From Candidatus Iainarchaeum sp. (GTDB taxonomy: Archaea; Iainarchaeota; Iainarchaeia; Iainarchaeales; JAGVWC01): a stretch of 64,000 nt of DNA. The translations under genes were made by a program, and so were the position numbers. The first letter of the stretch is position 1. Each line of letters starts with the position of its first letter. The notes below the pieces were generated by a model. The model ran no database searches, was not told the DNA's origin, and saw nothing but the letters and a program-made list of their open reading frames with translations. Of the stretch, positions 32,352-40,252 are shown one piece after another. The stretch spans positions 62,001 to 126,000 of the forward strand of contig JAGVWC010000009.1 of NCBI GenBank assembly GCA_018304465.1, in the 5' to 3' direction.

Positions 32352-35045
32352 ATGACTGCTTCACAAACGGATTATTCGTGTCTTTCGGCCGAAGACGCTT
32401 TAAAATCCCTTAAAACAACCGAAAAAGGGCTTTCAAGCGAATGGGCGGAAGTTCGGTTAAAAGAAGTGGGGCCCAACGAACTGGCCAAAAAAAAGAAAAA
32501 TCTGGTTCTTGAAATTCTGGTCGAACAGTTTTCGGACGTCATGGTATTGATTTTGCTGGCAGCCGCGATTCTACTGTTTTTTGTGGTCAACGAAACCTTG
32601 GACGCTGTCGTGATTCTGGCGATTGTCCTGTTGAACGCGCTGGTGGGATTCATTCAGGAATACAAAGCGGAAAACGCCATTGAAGCCATCAAAAAGTTGT
32701 CGGCGTTTTCGGCGCGCGTGTTGCGAAACGGAAAAGTCGTGAACGTCAACGCTGCCGAATTGGTTCCGGGTGACATCATTTTTTTGGAAGCAGGCGACAA
32801 GATTCCGGCGGACGGGCGCATCCTGGAGAGTTTTTCGCTGTTGGTGGACGAATCATCTTTGACGGGAGAATCCACGGTTGTCGAAAAATCTTCGGAACCG
32901 CTTTTACGTCCAACTGATTTGGCGGACAAAAAAAACATGGTGTTTAAACAGACGATTGTCGCGAATGGAAAAGCCACGGTGGCGGTCACGAATACCGGAA
33001 TGACCACCGAAATCGGAAGAATCGCAGGATTGCTTTCCGAAATCGAGTCCGAAGAAACCCCGCTGGTCAAGCGGTTGAAAAAAGCGTCGGTCCAAATCGG
33101 AATTTTTATTACGGTCGTTTCGGCGGGGTTGATTCTGATTGGTCTTTGGCAGGGAAAAGAAGCCATGGAACTGGCGCTGGTTGCGATCAGTTTGGCGGTC
33201 GCCGCGGTTCCGGAAGGATTGCCTGCCATCATTACGATTACGTTGACGATCGGCGCGACGGTCATGAGCAAAAAAAAAGCGATTGTGCGCAAAATCCAGG
33301 CGGTGGAAACGATCGGCAACTGTTCCGTGATTTGTTCGGACAAAACCGGGACTTTGACCAAAAACGAAATGACGGTCACGCGGGTTTTTTCTTCGTCAGG
33401 AGAATTCGTTGTTTCGGGAAGCGGTTTTGACGTCCAAGGCGCGTTTTTTTCGGGAACCAAAAAAGTGTCGGTGGAAAAAGAACCGGAATTGGATTGGCTT
33501 TTGAAAGCCGTGGTGTTGGCCAACGACGCCACGTTTTCGGCGACCGAACAACGCGGGGATTCGACGGAATTGGCGTTGCTGGTGGCCGCGTACAAAGCGG
33601 GATTAAAACAAGACGAATTATCGTCCCGGTTCGAGGTGTTTGAACAAAACCCGTTTAACACCGAGCGAAAAGCGATGAGCGTGCAGGCGCGGCAAGAAGG
33701 ACGACACTTCGTGTTCGTGAAAGGAAGCGGAGAAACGATTTTGGAAAAAAGCGACCGGATTTTCGTGAACGGAAAAGAAATCGCTTTGTCGGAGGAATGG
33801 AAAAAGAAAATGCTGTTTCAAAACGCGGAAATGGCGTCCCTTGGATTACGCGTTTTGGGCGTGGGAATGATTGAAAGCAAATCGCCGGTTCCCAAAGAAA
33901 AAATGGAGGAAAACGTGGTGTTTTTGGGTTTAGTGGGAATGATCGACGCCGCACGACCCGAAGCAAAAGAATCCATTGCCAAGTGTCATCACGCGGGAAT
34001 CGAAGTCAAGATGATTACGGGAGACCATCCTTTGACCGCGCTTGCGGTCGGAAAAGAACTGGGATTATGCCAGCGACCGGAAGACGTGATCACGGGAAGC
34101 GAATTGGATTGCCTTTCGGGAAAATTATTGGAAGACGCTATTTTGAATAAACGGATTTTTGCGCGCGTAAACCCCGAACACAAGATGGTGATTGTCCAGG
34201 TATTGCAAAAAAAAGGGTTTGTTGTGGGCATGACGGGCGACGGAATCAATGACGGACCCGCGTTAAAGCAAGCCGATGTCGGGTTTGCCATGGGCATCAC
34301 CGGAACCGACGTGGCCAAGGAATCCGCCCAGATCGTTTTGGCCGACGACAATTTCGCGACGATTGTCACGGGAATCGAGGAAGGACGCCGGATTTATTCG
34401 AATATTCGCGGGTTCATGAAATATTTGTTCGCGGCAAACCTCGGCGAAATCCTCATTATTTCGTTGGCGATTCTGCTTGATTTTCGGTTTCTTCCCTTGG
34501 TGGCCATCCAGATTCTTTGGTTAAACCTTGCAACCGACGGGCTTCCGGCTTTGGCGTTGGGCGCCGAAAAAGGCGATCAGGACGTCATGGACAAAAAACC
34601 GCGTCGCCCCACCGAAGGATTGTTGCATGGATTGGAATCGTTTATTCTGGTGGCTGGAGTCATCAGCGCGATCATGGTGCTGGGCGTGTTTTCGTGGGGA
34701 ATCAACGAAGGGTTGTCCTTGGAAAAAGCGCGTACCTTGGCGTTTAACATGCTGGTGTTGTTCGAACTCGTGCTGGTGTTTAATTGCCGGAGCGAAGAAA
34801 AAACAATGCTTGAAAAGCCTTTTTGGACGAATCGAAAACTGATGGTGGCCGTGGTGGCATCGGGTTTGCTGCAGGTAATGATCACCCAGATTGATTGGTT
34901 CCACCCGATTTTTGAGACAACGGATTTGGCGGTTGCGGAATGGATCGGACTTGGACTATTGTCTTTTTCGGCGATCGTGGTGCCCTATTTGGCCCGCGGA
35001 TTAAACGGTTGGATATCCAAATTCAGACCGGAACGGAGCGGATAA
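32352..35045 (+). CDS. P-type cation-transporting ATPase (P2A/Ca2+-like)
   Basis: An 897-residue ion pump of the plasma membrane. TGES (A-domain), the phosphorylation motif CSDKTGTLTKNE, KGSGETILE and TGDGINDGPALKQADVGFAMG (P-domain) are present. Transmembrane pairs lie around residues 60-100 and 250-300 and in the C-terminal third. PEGLP in the fourth membrane helix and NLATDGLPALALG in the sixth are ion-site motifs of the calcium/SERCA-like branch. The N-terminal TTEKGLSSEWAEVRL is the usual cation-ATPase N-domain. Substrate Ca2+ or Mn2+ is an inference; Na+/H+ pumps cannot be excluded. Confidence 0.93.
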   Translation: MTASQTDYSCLSAEDALKSLKTTEKGLSSEWAEVRLKEVGPNELAKKKKNLVLEILVEQFSDVMVLILLAAAILLFFVVNETLDAVVILAIVLLNALVGFIQEYKAENAIEAIKKLSAFSARVLRNGKVVNVNAAELVPGDIIFLEAGDKIPADGRILESFSLLVDESSLTGESTVVEKSSEPLLRPTDLADKKNMVFKQTIVANGKATVAVTNTGMTTEIGRIAGLLSEIESEETPLVKRLKKASVQIGIFITVVSAGLILIGLWQGKEAMELALVAISLAVAAVPEGLPAIITITLTIGATVMSKKKAIVRKIQAVETIGNCSVICSDKTGTLTKNEMTVTRVFSSSGEFVVSGSGFDVQGAFFSGTKKVSVEKEPELDWLLKAVVLANDATFSATEQRGDSTELALLVAAYKAGLKQDELSSRFEVFEQNPFNTERKAMSVQARQEGRHFVFVKGSGETILEKSDRIFVNGKEIALSEEWKKKMLFQNAEMASLGLRVLGVGMIESKSPVPKEKMEENVVFLGLVGMIDAARPEAKESIAKCHHAGIEVKMITGDHPLTALAVGKELGLCQRPEDVITGSELDCLSGKLLEDAILNKRIFARVNPEHKMVIVQVLQKKGFVVGMTGDGINDGPALKQADVGFAMGITGTDVAKESAQIVLADDNFATIVTGIEEGRRIYSNIRGFMKYLFAANLGEILIISLAILLDFRFLPLVAIQILWLNLATDGLPALALGAEKGDQDVMDKKPRRPTEGLLHGLESFILVAGVISAIMVLGVFSWGINEGLSLEKARTLAFNMLVLFELVLVFNCRSEEKTMLEKPFWTNRKLMVAVVASGLLQVMITQIDWFHPIFETTDLAVAEWIGLGLLSFSAIVVPYLARGLNGWISKFRPERSG

Positions 35046-35047
35046 GA

Positions 35048-35458
35048 ATGCAGGAATTGGAGGGAACGGTTGTTTCCGGAGCGGAGCGCGCCCAAGAATT
35101 GATTTCAAAACCAGGGTATCGGGTGCAGCTTCGCAGAATGCTCGGCATTGATATTTTTCCGGGAACATTGAATCTGGAAGTCGACGAAGAGGAACGCGAA
35201 TCGTTTTTGGCGCAGATTCGCGGGTTTGAAATCACGGGGTTTAGCGAAGAGGAAAACGAATTCGGAATGTTGTTTGTGTATCCCGTGTTTTTCGAAAACG
35301 GTCAAAAAGGCGGAGTCATTGTTCCGGAAAAAGCCGAACACGGTTCGGAAATCATCGAAATCGTTGCCGCGGATAATTTGCGAAAAAAATTCGGTTTAAG
35401 CGACGGAAGTTCGTTTCGGATTTTTGCGGGCGACTACGTGTATCCCGAAAAAACCTAG
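35048..35458 (+). CDS. ribK: CTP-dependent riboflavin kinase (DUF120 family)
   Basis: Archaeal riboflavin kinase that uses CTP to make FMN. GTVVSGAERAQELISKPGYRVQLRRMLGIDIFPGTLN matches the family's N-terminal G-x-V-x-S-G and P-G-T-L-N boxes that bind CTP and Mg2+. It has 136 residues, the size of the stand-alone catalytic domain, without the N-terminal winged helix of longer forms. ATG 35048 follows the ATPase stop by 2 bases; the ORF track's 34940 start lies inside the ATPase gene. Confidence 0.9.
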   Translation: MQELEGTVVSGAERAQELISKPGYRVQLRRMLGIDIFPGTLNLEVDEEERESFLAQIRGFEITGFSEEENEFGMLFVYPVFFENGQKGGVIVPEKAEHGSEIIEIVAADNLRKKFGLSDGSSFRIFAGDYVYPEKT

Positions 35459-35486
35459 CGGTTCGTTGATCGCCGGTGAATCGCTT

Positions 35487-35495
35487 TTTTTTAAA
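35487..35495 (+). promoter_or_regulatory. TATA-box-like element for the first filament operon
   Basis: TTTTTAAAC about 27 bases before ATG 35519, as for other nearly leaderless genes here. Confidence 0.4.
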
Positions 35496-35518
35496 CGTCT
35501 TGGGTCTTTTCTTCGAAG

Positions 35519-36976
35519 ATGACAAAAAAGGAAGCGCCAATGGATTCCAAAGGCGTTTTAGGCTGGCATTTTTGTCCGGTGCAAGACCCGGATATCGCCA
35601 AAGTAGTGGTTTCAAGCGACTTGTTTTCGATCGTTGAATTGCGGAATGAAAAACGCGTGTACGTGATCGCTTTTCCGACGCTTTCAAAAGACGAAGAACA
35701 ATTGGTTTTGGAAGTGTTGGTTTCTTTTCAGACGCAATCGGATACGAGTCGTTTTGACGCCGAGGATTTTCGGGTTTTTTTCGATTCGTTCTGCGAAGAA
35801 CGATTCCTAGACTTGGAGTCCGCGCAATCAGAGTACTTGTTTCGGTTGCTGTATTGTTTGGCATTTTTAGCCGGACCGCTCCAGTTTTTGTTGGAAAACA
35901 AAAACCTTGAAGAAATCGCGGTGTGCGGCGTTGAAAGGTCCACTCCGGTTCGGGTTTTTGACCGTGATTTCGGATGGCTCGAAACCAACCTGGTTATTTT
36001 TTCACCAGAGCTGTTTCGGAATCTGGTGAACCGGATTGTCCGAAAAACCGGGCGAAGGCTTTCGCTTAAAACCCCGCGCATCAACGCGGTGCTCGAAGAC
36101 GGTTCGCGAATTCATGCGGCCATGGAACCGGTTTCTTTTTCGGGCCCGACCTTGACGATTCGAAAGTTTCGCGAACGCCCTTTTTCCCCGTTGGAATTGA
36201 TCCGCTTTGGAACCCTCAGTTCGGAAATGGCCGCGTTTCTTTGGATGGCGTTTTTGACGGATTGTTCGGTTTTGTTGTGCGGAAACACGGGTAGTGGAAA
36301 AACAAGTTCGTTAAACGCGTTTTTTTGTTTTGTTCCGGAAAAAGAACGCGTGATTTCGGTGGAAGAAACCCCGGAATTGAAGTTGTCGCATCCGCATTGG
36401 ATTCGTTTGACTACCAGCGAAGAAGCCGGTATTTCGATGCGGTCCCTTATTTTGGATTCGCTTCGCATGCGGCCGGACCGCATTGTAGTGGGAGAAATCC
36501 GGAGCAAAGGGGAAGTCAAGGCGTTTTTGGACACGTTGCTTGCGGGACAAGGAAAAGGATCCATGGCCACGTTTCACGCGCAATCCGGCAAGGAAGCGTT
36601 GGTTCGAATGAGATCGTACGGAGTGCTCGAAATGGATTTGGCGTCGATCGATTTGATCGTGGTGCAGCGGCGGTTTTCCCGGGTAGACCCGGCAACGCTG
36701 CGGCAAACGGAAGAACGCAGAATCGTCGAGATCAGCGAAGTGGATTGGAACGGAAGCGGCGTGGAATTACGCAAATTATTCGAATTCGATTTTGGGTTGC
36801 GGCAGTTCAAGCGGGTGAATCAAAGCATTCGGTTGGCGGCCAAGATGGTTCACACCTTTGGAGTAAATCCGTTGGGGTTAGAGCAGCTGTTGGCCAAACG
36901 CAGGTTAGATCTCGAAGAACGAGTGATTAAGGAAACCGATTGGGGGGTCAAAGAAAAATGGATTCGGGAATCCTAA
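35519..36976 (+). CDS. Type II/IV secretion ATPase (TadA/VirB11-like), first set
   Basis: A hexameric motor ATPase of 485 residues for an archaeal type IV-filament or secretion system, acting at the inner face of the membrane. CGNTGSGKTSSLNAF is Walker A; ERVISVEETPEL is the Asp box; MRPDRIVVGEIRS is the Walker B arginine region; GKGSMATFHAQ is the His box. The N-terminal 190 residues form the usual regulatory domain. It has no intein, unlike the second ATPase at 53-57 kb. Its stop overlaps the first F-domain gene by 19 bases. Confidence 0.9.
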   Translation: MTKKEAPMDSKGVLGWHFCPVQDPDIAKVVVSSDLFSIVELRNEKRVYVIAFPTLSKDEEQLVLEVLVSFQTQSDTSRFDAEDFRVFFDSFCEERFLDLESAQSEYLFRLLYCLAFLAGPLQFLLENKNLEEIAVCGVERSTPVRVFDRDFGWLETNLVIFSPELFRNLVNRIVRKTGRRLSLKTPRINAVLEDGSRIHAAMEPVSFSGPTLTIRKFRERPFSPLELIRFGTLSSEMAAFLWMAFLTDCSVLLCGNTGSGKTSSLNAFFCFVPEKERVISVEETPELKLSHPHWIRLTTSEEAGISMRSLILDSLRMRPDRIVVGEIRSKGEVKAFLDTLLAGQGKGSMATFHAQSGKEALVRMRSYGVLEMDLASIDLIVVQRRFSRVDPATLRQTEERRIVEISEVDWNGSGVELRKLFEFDFGLRQFKRVNQSIRLAAKMVHTFGVNPLGLEQLLAKRRLDLEERVIKETDWGVKEKWIRES

Positions 36977-37788
36977 GCCAACAGTGGGCGGAATTTGAAA
37001 AATCCCTTTCAAAACGGCTGGAGTTATCAGGAAAAAAAGAAACCGCGATTTTTTTCGTGAAAAAAAAGTTTGTGGAACGGTTGTGGGTGCTGGGGGCCGT
37101 TTGGATTTTGTACGCGGTTTTTTTTTTGGATCTCGTGGCAGGATTTGGGGTCGGAGCGATCGTTTTTTTGGGTTGGTTTTTTGCGGGAATCAACGCGCCT
37201 TTTTCGGATTTGACGCGAAAAACCGAACAGTTTGAAAAAGAGTTGCCGTTGGCGTTGATGGCGTTAAGCGTGGAACTCAATATTGGAATTCCGTTTGAAC
37301 GCGGTTTGGCTGACATCGCGCGGTCCGGATATGGCCGGACAAGCGCCGAGTTCAAGACGGTTTTTGACGAAGTGGCCAAAAAAGGAAGCAGCGTGTCGGA
37401 GTCGCTGCAGCATTTGTCGGATCGGCTCGAGTCGCGGCAAGTCCGGCGCGTGGTCCTGGCCTTGATCAACGCGTATGAACAAGGGTCTCGCAAGGAAGCG
37501 GGATTGGCCGTGCGACGAATCGGGTTGGAACTGTTGTCGGAACAGCGGATAAAAGCGCGGGAATTCGGATCCAAGCTCGCGGTTTTTTCCCTGGTGTTCA
37601 TCACGGTTTCGGCGATCGCGCCGGCGTTGTTCCAGAGTTTCGTGATTGTCGGAGGGTTGTTTTTGGATTTTGATTTTTCGCCGCTACAGGTGTTGCTCGC
37701 GATCACGGTCGGGTTTCCGGCGCTGGATCTGGGCGTATTGGGATTGATTCGAAATCAAACACCGGTTTTTTTGCGGGATTGGAAATAA
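36958..37788 (+). CDS. Type II secretion F-domain protein, TadB-like
   Basis: A membrane platform protein of 276 residues. It has two hydrophobic helices (LWVLGAVWILYAVFFLDLVAGF region) at the N-terminus, the cytoplasmic F domain (ELPLALMALSVELNIGIPFERGL), and two or three more helices at the C-terminus. ATG 36958 is chosen over TTG 36940; GGGGGGTC upstream serves as ribosome site. It should sit in the membrane above the ATPase gene product and be paired with the second F-domain protein 9 bases later. Confidence 0.85.
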   Translation: MDSGILSQQWAEFEKSLSKRLELSGKKETAIFFVKKKFVERLWVLGAVWILYAVFFLDLVAGFGVGAIVFLGWFFAGINAPFSDLTRKTEQFEKELPLALMALSVELNIGIPFERGLADIARSGYGRTSAEFKTVFDEVAKKGSSVSESLQHLSDRLESRQVRRVVLALINAYEQGSRKEAGLAVRRIGLELLSEQRIKAREFGSKLAVFSLVFITVSAIAPALFQSFVIVGGLFLDFDFSPLQVLLAITVGFPALDLGVLGLIRNQTPVFLRDWK

Positions 37789-37797
37789 AGGAGGGAA

Positions 37798-38700
37798 GTG
37801 ACGGTGGATAGCCGGATCGTGACGCGGAAATTGGAAACGCTTTTGGTCGCGTGCGAATCGCCTCAAACCGCGGGGGTTTTTTTGGACCGGTCTATTCGAG
37901 AAGGCGCCGCAGCCGCGGCGGCGGGAGTCGTCGCGCTGTGGGTCCTGCAAACCCCTATGTTCTACATAACTTGCGCGGGCGCGGGGCTTTTTTTCCTCCC
38001 CGCTTTTTTTCGGTTCTTGTTTCTTTTGGTTGAATCCGATCGGCGTCGAAAACAACGAGAAGAAATGGTGCCGGATTTGTTGTTGCAGGCCAGTGTGTTT
38101 CCGCCGGGCACTCCCATCATGAAATTGATTTCGTATTGTGCGCGCTCGGATTTTGGGTTTCTTGGAGCCGAGTTTTTCCGGGCGGTCACCGAAATCGAGC
38201 GCGGTGCTTCGGTGGAATCAGCGTTAGGCGCGGTTTCCAGGCGTTGCAAAAGCCCCAGCGTGGATCGCGCGGTTCATTTGATCGTGCTTGGGTATTCCAC
38301 CGGATGCGACTTGTCGGAGACGTTTCGCCAGACCGCGGAAGACCTCTTGGAGACCCAAAGCATTCTTCGCGAGCGAAGTGCGTTGTTGTGGGTGGAAAAA
38401 TACACGATCTTGGTTGCGGGCGGCGTTGTGGTGCCGGTCGTATTGGGTTTGCTTTCCGGGTTGTCCGCGGACCTGGATGTCTCGGCGTTTAGTACCCTTG
38501 AAATCGGAGCCAGTAGCGTGGATCGAAAAAGCCTTTCCGAAATGGCGGGAATTGGAACCTGGATTTATTTGATTGAATACGGGGTTTTGGCGAGTTTTTT
38601 TGTGGCCATTCAGGAAGGCCGCTGGAAACGAGGCGTGTTGTACGCCGCGGTCCTGGTTCCGTTGGGTTTGGCGGGTTTTTGGCTGGCCGCGGGATGGTAA
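37798..38700 (+). CDS. Type II secretion F-domain protein, TadC-like
   Basis: A 300-residue second platform protein, with membrane helices near the N-terminus (AAAAAGVVALWVLQTPMFYITCAGAGLFF), a cytoplasmic helical domain (VPDLLLQASVFPPGTPIMKLI) and several C-terminal helices. The GTG start is backed by AAAGGAGGGAAG directly upstream, the strongest ribosome site in this operon. With the previous gene it gives the two-subunit arrangement of Tad-like systems. No pilin gene is adjacent, so its substrate is encoded elsewhere, or it shares the pilins of the second locus. Confidence 0.8.
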   Translation: MTVDSRIVTRKLETLLVACESPQTAGVFLDRSIREGAAAAAAGVVALWVLQTPMFYITCAGAGLFFLPAFFRFLFLLVESDRRRKQREEMVPDLLLQASVFPPGTPIMKLISYCARSDFGFLGAEFFRAVTEIERGASVESALGAVSRRCKSPSVDRAVHLIVLGYSTGCDLSETFRQTAEDLLETQSILRERSALLWVEKYTILVAGGVVVPVVLGLLSGLSADLDVSAFSTLEIGASSVDRKSLSEMAGIGTWIYLIEYGVLASFFVAIQEGRWKRGVLYAAVLVPLGLAGFWLAAGW

Positions 38701-38725
38701 GGATACAGCGGAAAAAAGGCGTGGT

Positions 38726-38733
38726 TTTATAAA
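38726..38733 (+). promoter_or_regulatory. TATA-box-like element for the PAC2 gene
   Basis: TTTATAAA is centred about 30 bases before ATG 38760, consistent with a leaderless start. Confidence 0.5.
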
Positions 38734-38759
38734 GAATTAAATCGTTTTTTAGTTGGTGC

Positions 38760-39512
38760 ATGAAAATGGAACATTCGTCGATTGAATTTGTGGAATGGAA
38801 CAAGAAAAACCTCGCGGGATACACCTTGATAGAAGGGTTTCCGGGTCTTGGGCTTGTTGGAACGATTGCCGCCAAGTATGTGGTTGAAAAAGGCGGTTTT
38901 GAGGAATTAGGAGTCATTGAATCCGACGGGTTTTCCTCCATTATCCGGGTGCATGACGGCATGCCGGTGTTTCCTTCGCGTATTTACGTGAACGACAAAC
39001 AAAAACTCGTCGTGTTGATTTCGGAACAAATTATTCCCAAACAATTAACCCCGAAATTGGCCAAGAAAACGGTGCAATGGATCAAATCCAAGGGAATCAA
39101 ACGCGCCATTTCGCTTGCGGGCATCAATACCGGTGATCCAAAAGACCAGAATATTTATGGAATCGCGGACAACATTCAGTCCAAGCAAATGCTGGAAAAA
39201 AACGGGGTGCTCATGATCAAGGAAGGAATCACGACCGGTGTTACGGCGTTGATCCTGTTGGAGCTTCAAAAAGAAACTGCGATTGAAGCCATGTCGCTCA
39301 TGGGACCGGTGTCGATTGGCGCGGATTACAAAGCCGCGGCGAAACTCCTTGAAAAACTCAATACCGTGCTTGGATTAAACATCGATGTCAAACCGTTGTT
39401 GGCGGAAGCCAAAAAAACCGAAAGAGAAATCTTGGATCATTTGCAGAAAGTCAAGGAAACCGGCGAAACCATTCAGGAACTCGAAGACAAGACCACGACA
39501 ATGTATGCGTAA
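38760..39512 (+). CDS. PAC2 family (proteasome-assembly-chaperone-like) protein
   Basis: A 250-residue member of the PAC2 family, related to proteasome assembly chaperones. TLIEGFPGLGLVGTIAAKYV is the hallmark N-terminal block, followed by VVLISEQIIP, AISLAGIN and a KEGITTGVTALILLE helix, ending in a coiled-coil tail (EREILDHLQKVKETGETIQELED). The coiled coil is a common archaeal extension. The archaeal function is not settled. It starts near-leaderless and is followed after 10 bases by a basic membrane-associated protein gene. Confidence 0.9.
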   Translation: MKMEHSSIEFVEWNKKNLAGYTLIEGFPGLGLVGTIAAKYVVEKGGFEELGVIESDGFSSIIRVHDGMPVFPSRIYVNDKQKLVVLISEQIIPKQLTPKLAKKTVQWIKSKGIKRAISLAGINTGDPKDQNIYGIADNIQSKQMLEKNGVLMIKEGITTGVTALILLELQKETAIEAMSLMGPVSIGADYKAAAKLLEKLNTVLGLNIDVKPLLAEAKKTEREILDHLQKVKETGETIQELEDKTTTMYA

Positions 39513-39521
39513 GGCGAAAAA

Positions 39522-40247
39522 ATGGCAAACGCAAGAAGACCCAGTCGACGACGCGGTTCTCCGCAGCATTCCGCGGGAAGCATCGAGGATTATCCGACAG
39601 GAGAAGATCGAAGGGCCAAGCGCACACCGTGGGCCATGGAACCGGAACCCGGCGAATTGACGCCGGCGCAACGGCAGTCGTACGAGAAAATCATAAAGGA
39701 CCGCACGGTTCTCCGGGAGCGAATCAACGATGAATTACGCGAACGCCAGGCCAAGGCGTTTCGTCTGGCCACATGGAGTTCGCCGCTTCGAACCTACGCG
39801 TATCCGGATAACCCGTTTTCCTGGAAAAAATTCAATATTTTCGGGGAAAAATTTGAACGCGTGTGGGGTCCGGCGCGGGCGACCGTTTTTTTGGTATCGC
39901 TTCCGTTTCGTTTGGCGTGGTTTCCGATTTCGTTGGGTTCAAGGTTTGCCGCGCGGGCGATTGCCAAGTATCAGATCACTTCCTCGCATGTAAAGGAACG
40001 GGCGATTGAAGTGGCCAACAGTGAAAAAGTCAGCATGCGAAGAGCAAAGGAAATGGTCAGAGCCAAAGACGCGAAAAGTCGGGAAGACCGAAAATCCACC
40101 GCGTTCCAGGCGGCCATGAAAGCCGATACCTGGACGGAGCAAGGAATCAAGTACGGCGACGCGGTCGAGCAACTGAAAAGGGACAAGTTGCGGAAAATCA
40201 AAACGTTGCGGAACAAAGCCCTTGGCCGAGACAAAAAAACGGCCTGA
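39522..40247 (+). CDS. Hypothetical basic membrane-associated protein
   Basis: A 241-residue protein I do not recognise. The N-terminal 75 residues are Arg/Pro-rich and disordered. A hydrophobic segment (ATVFLVSLPFRLAWFPISLGSRFAARAIA) at about residues 125-155 may enter the membrane as a hairpin or amphipathic helix. The C-terminal third is a charged helix (KRDKLRKIKTLRNKALGRDKK). It starts 9 bases after the PAC2 gene stop, so the two may be co-transcribed. Confidence 0.7.
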   Translation: MANARRPSRRRGSPQHSAGSIEDYPTGEDRRAKRTPWAMEPEPGELTPAQRQSYEKIIKDRTVLRERINDELRERQAKAFRLATWSSPLRTYAYPDNPFSWKKFNIFGEKFERVWGPARATVFLVSLPFRLAWFPISLGSRFAARAIAKYQITSSHVKERAIEVANSEKVSMRRAKEMVRAKDAKSREDRKSTAFQAAMKADTWTEQGIKYGDAVEQLKRDKLRKIKTLRNKALGRDKKTA

Positions 40248-40252
40248 TTTTT

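Noticed and set aside
32654-33661. Minus-strand ORF of 335 aa inside the P-type ATPase
   Set aside because: The plus strand has unmistakable P-type ATPase motifs across the same bases.
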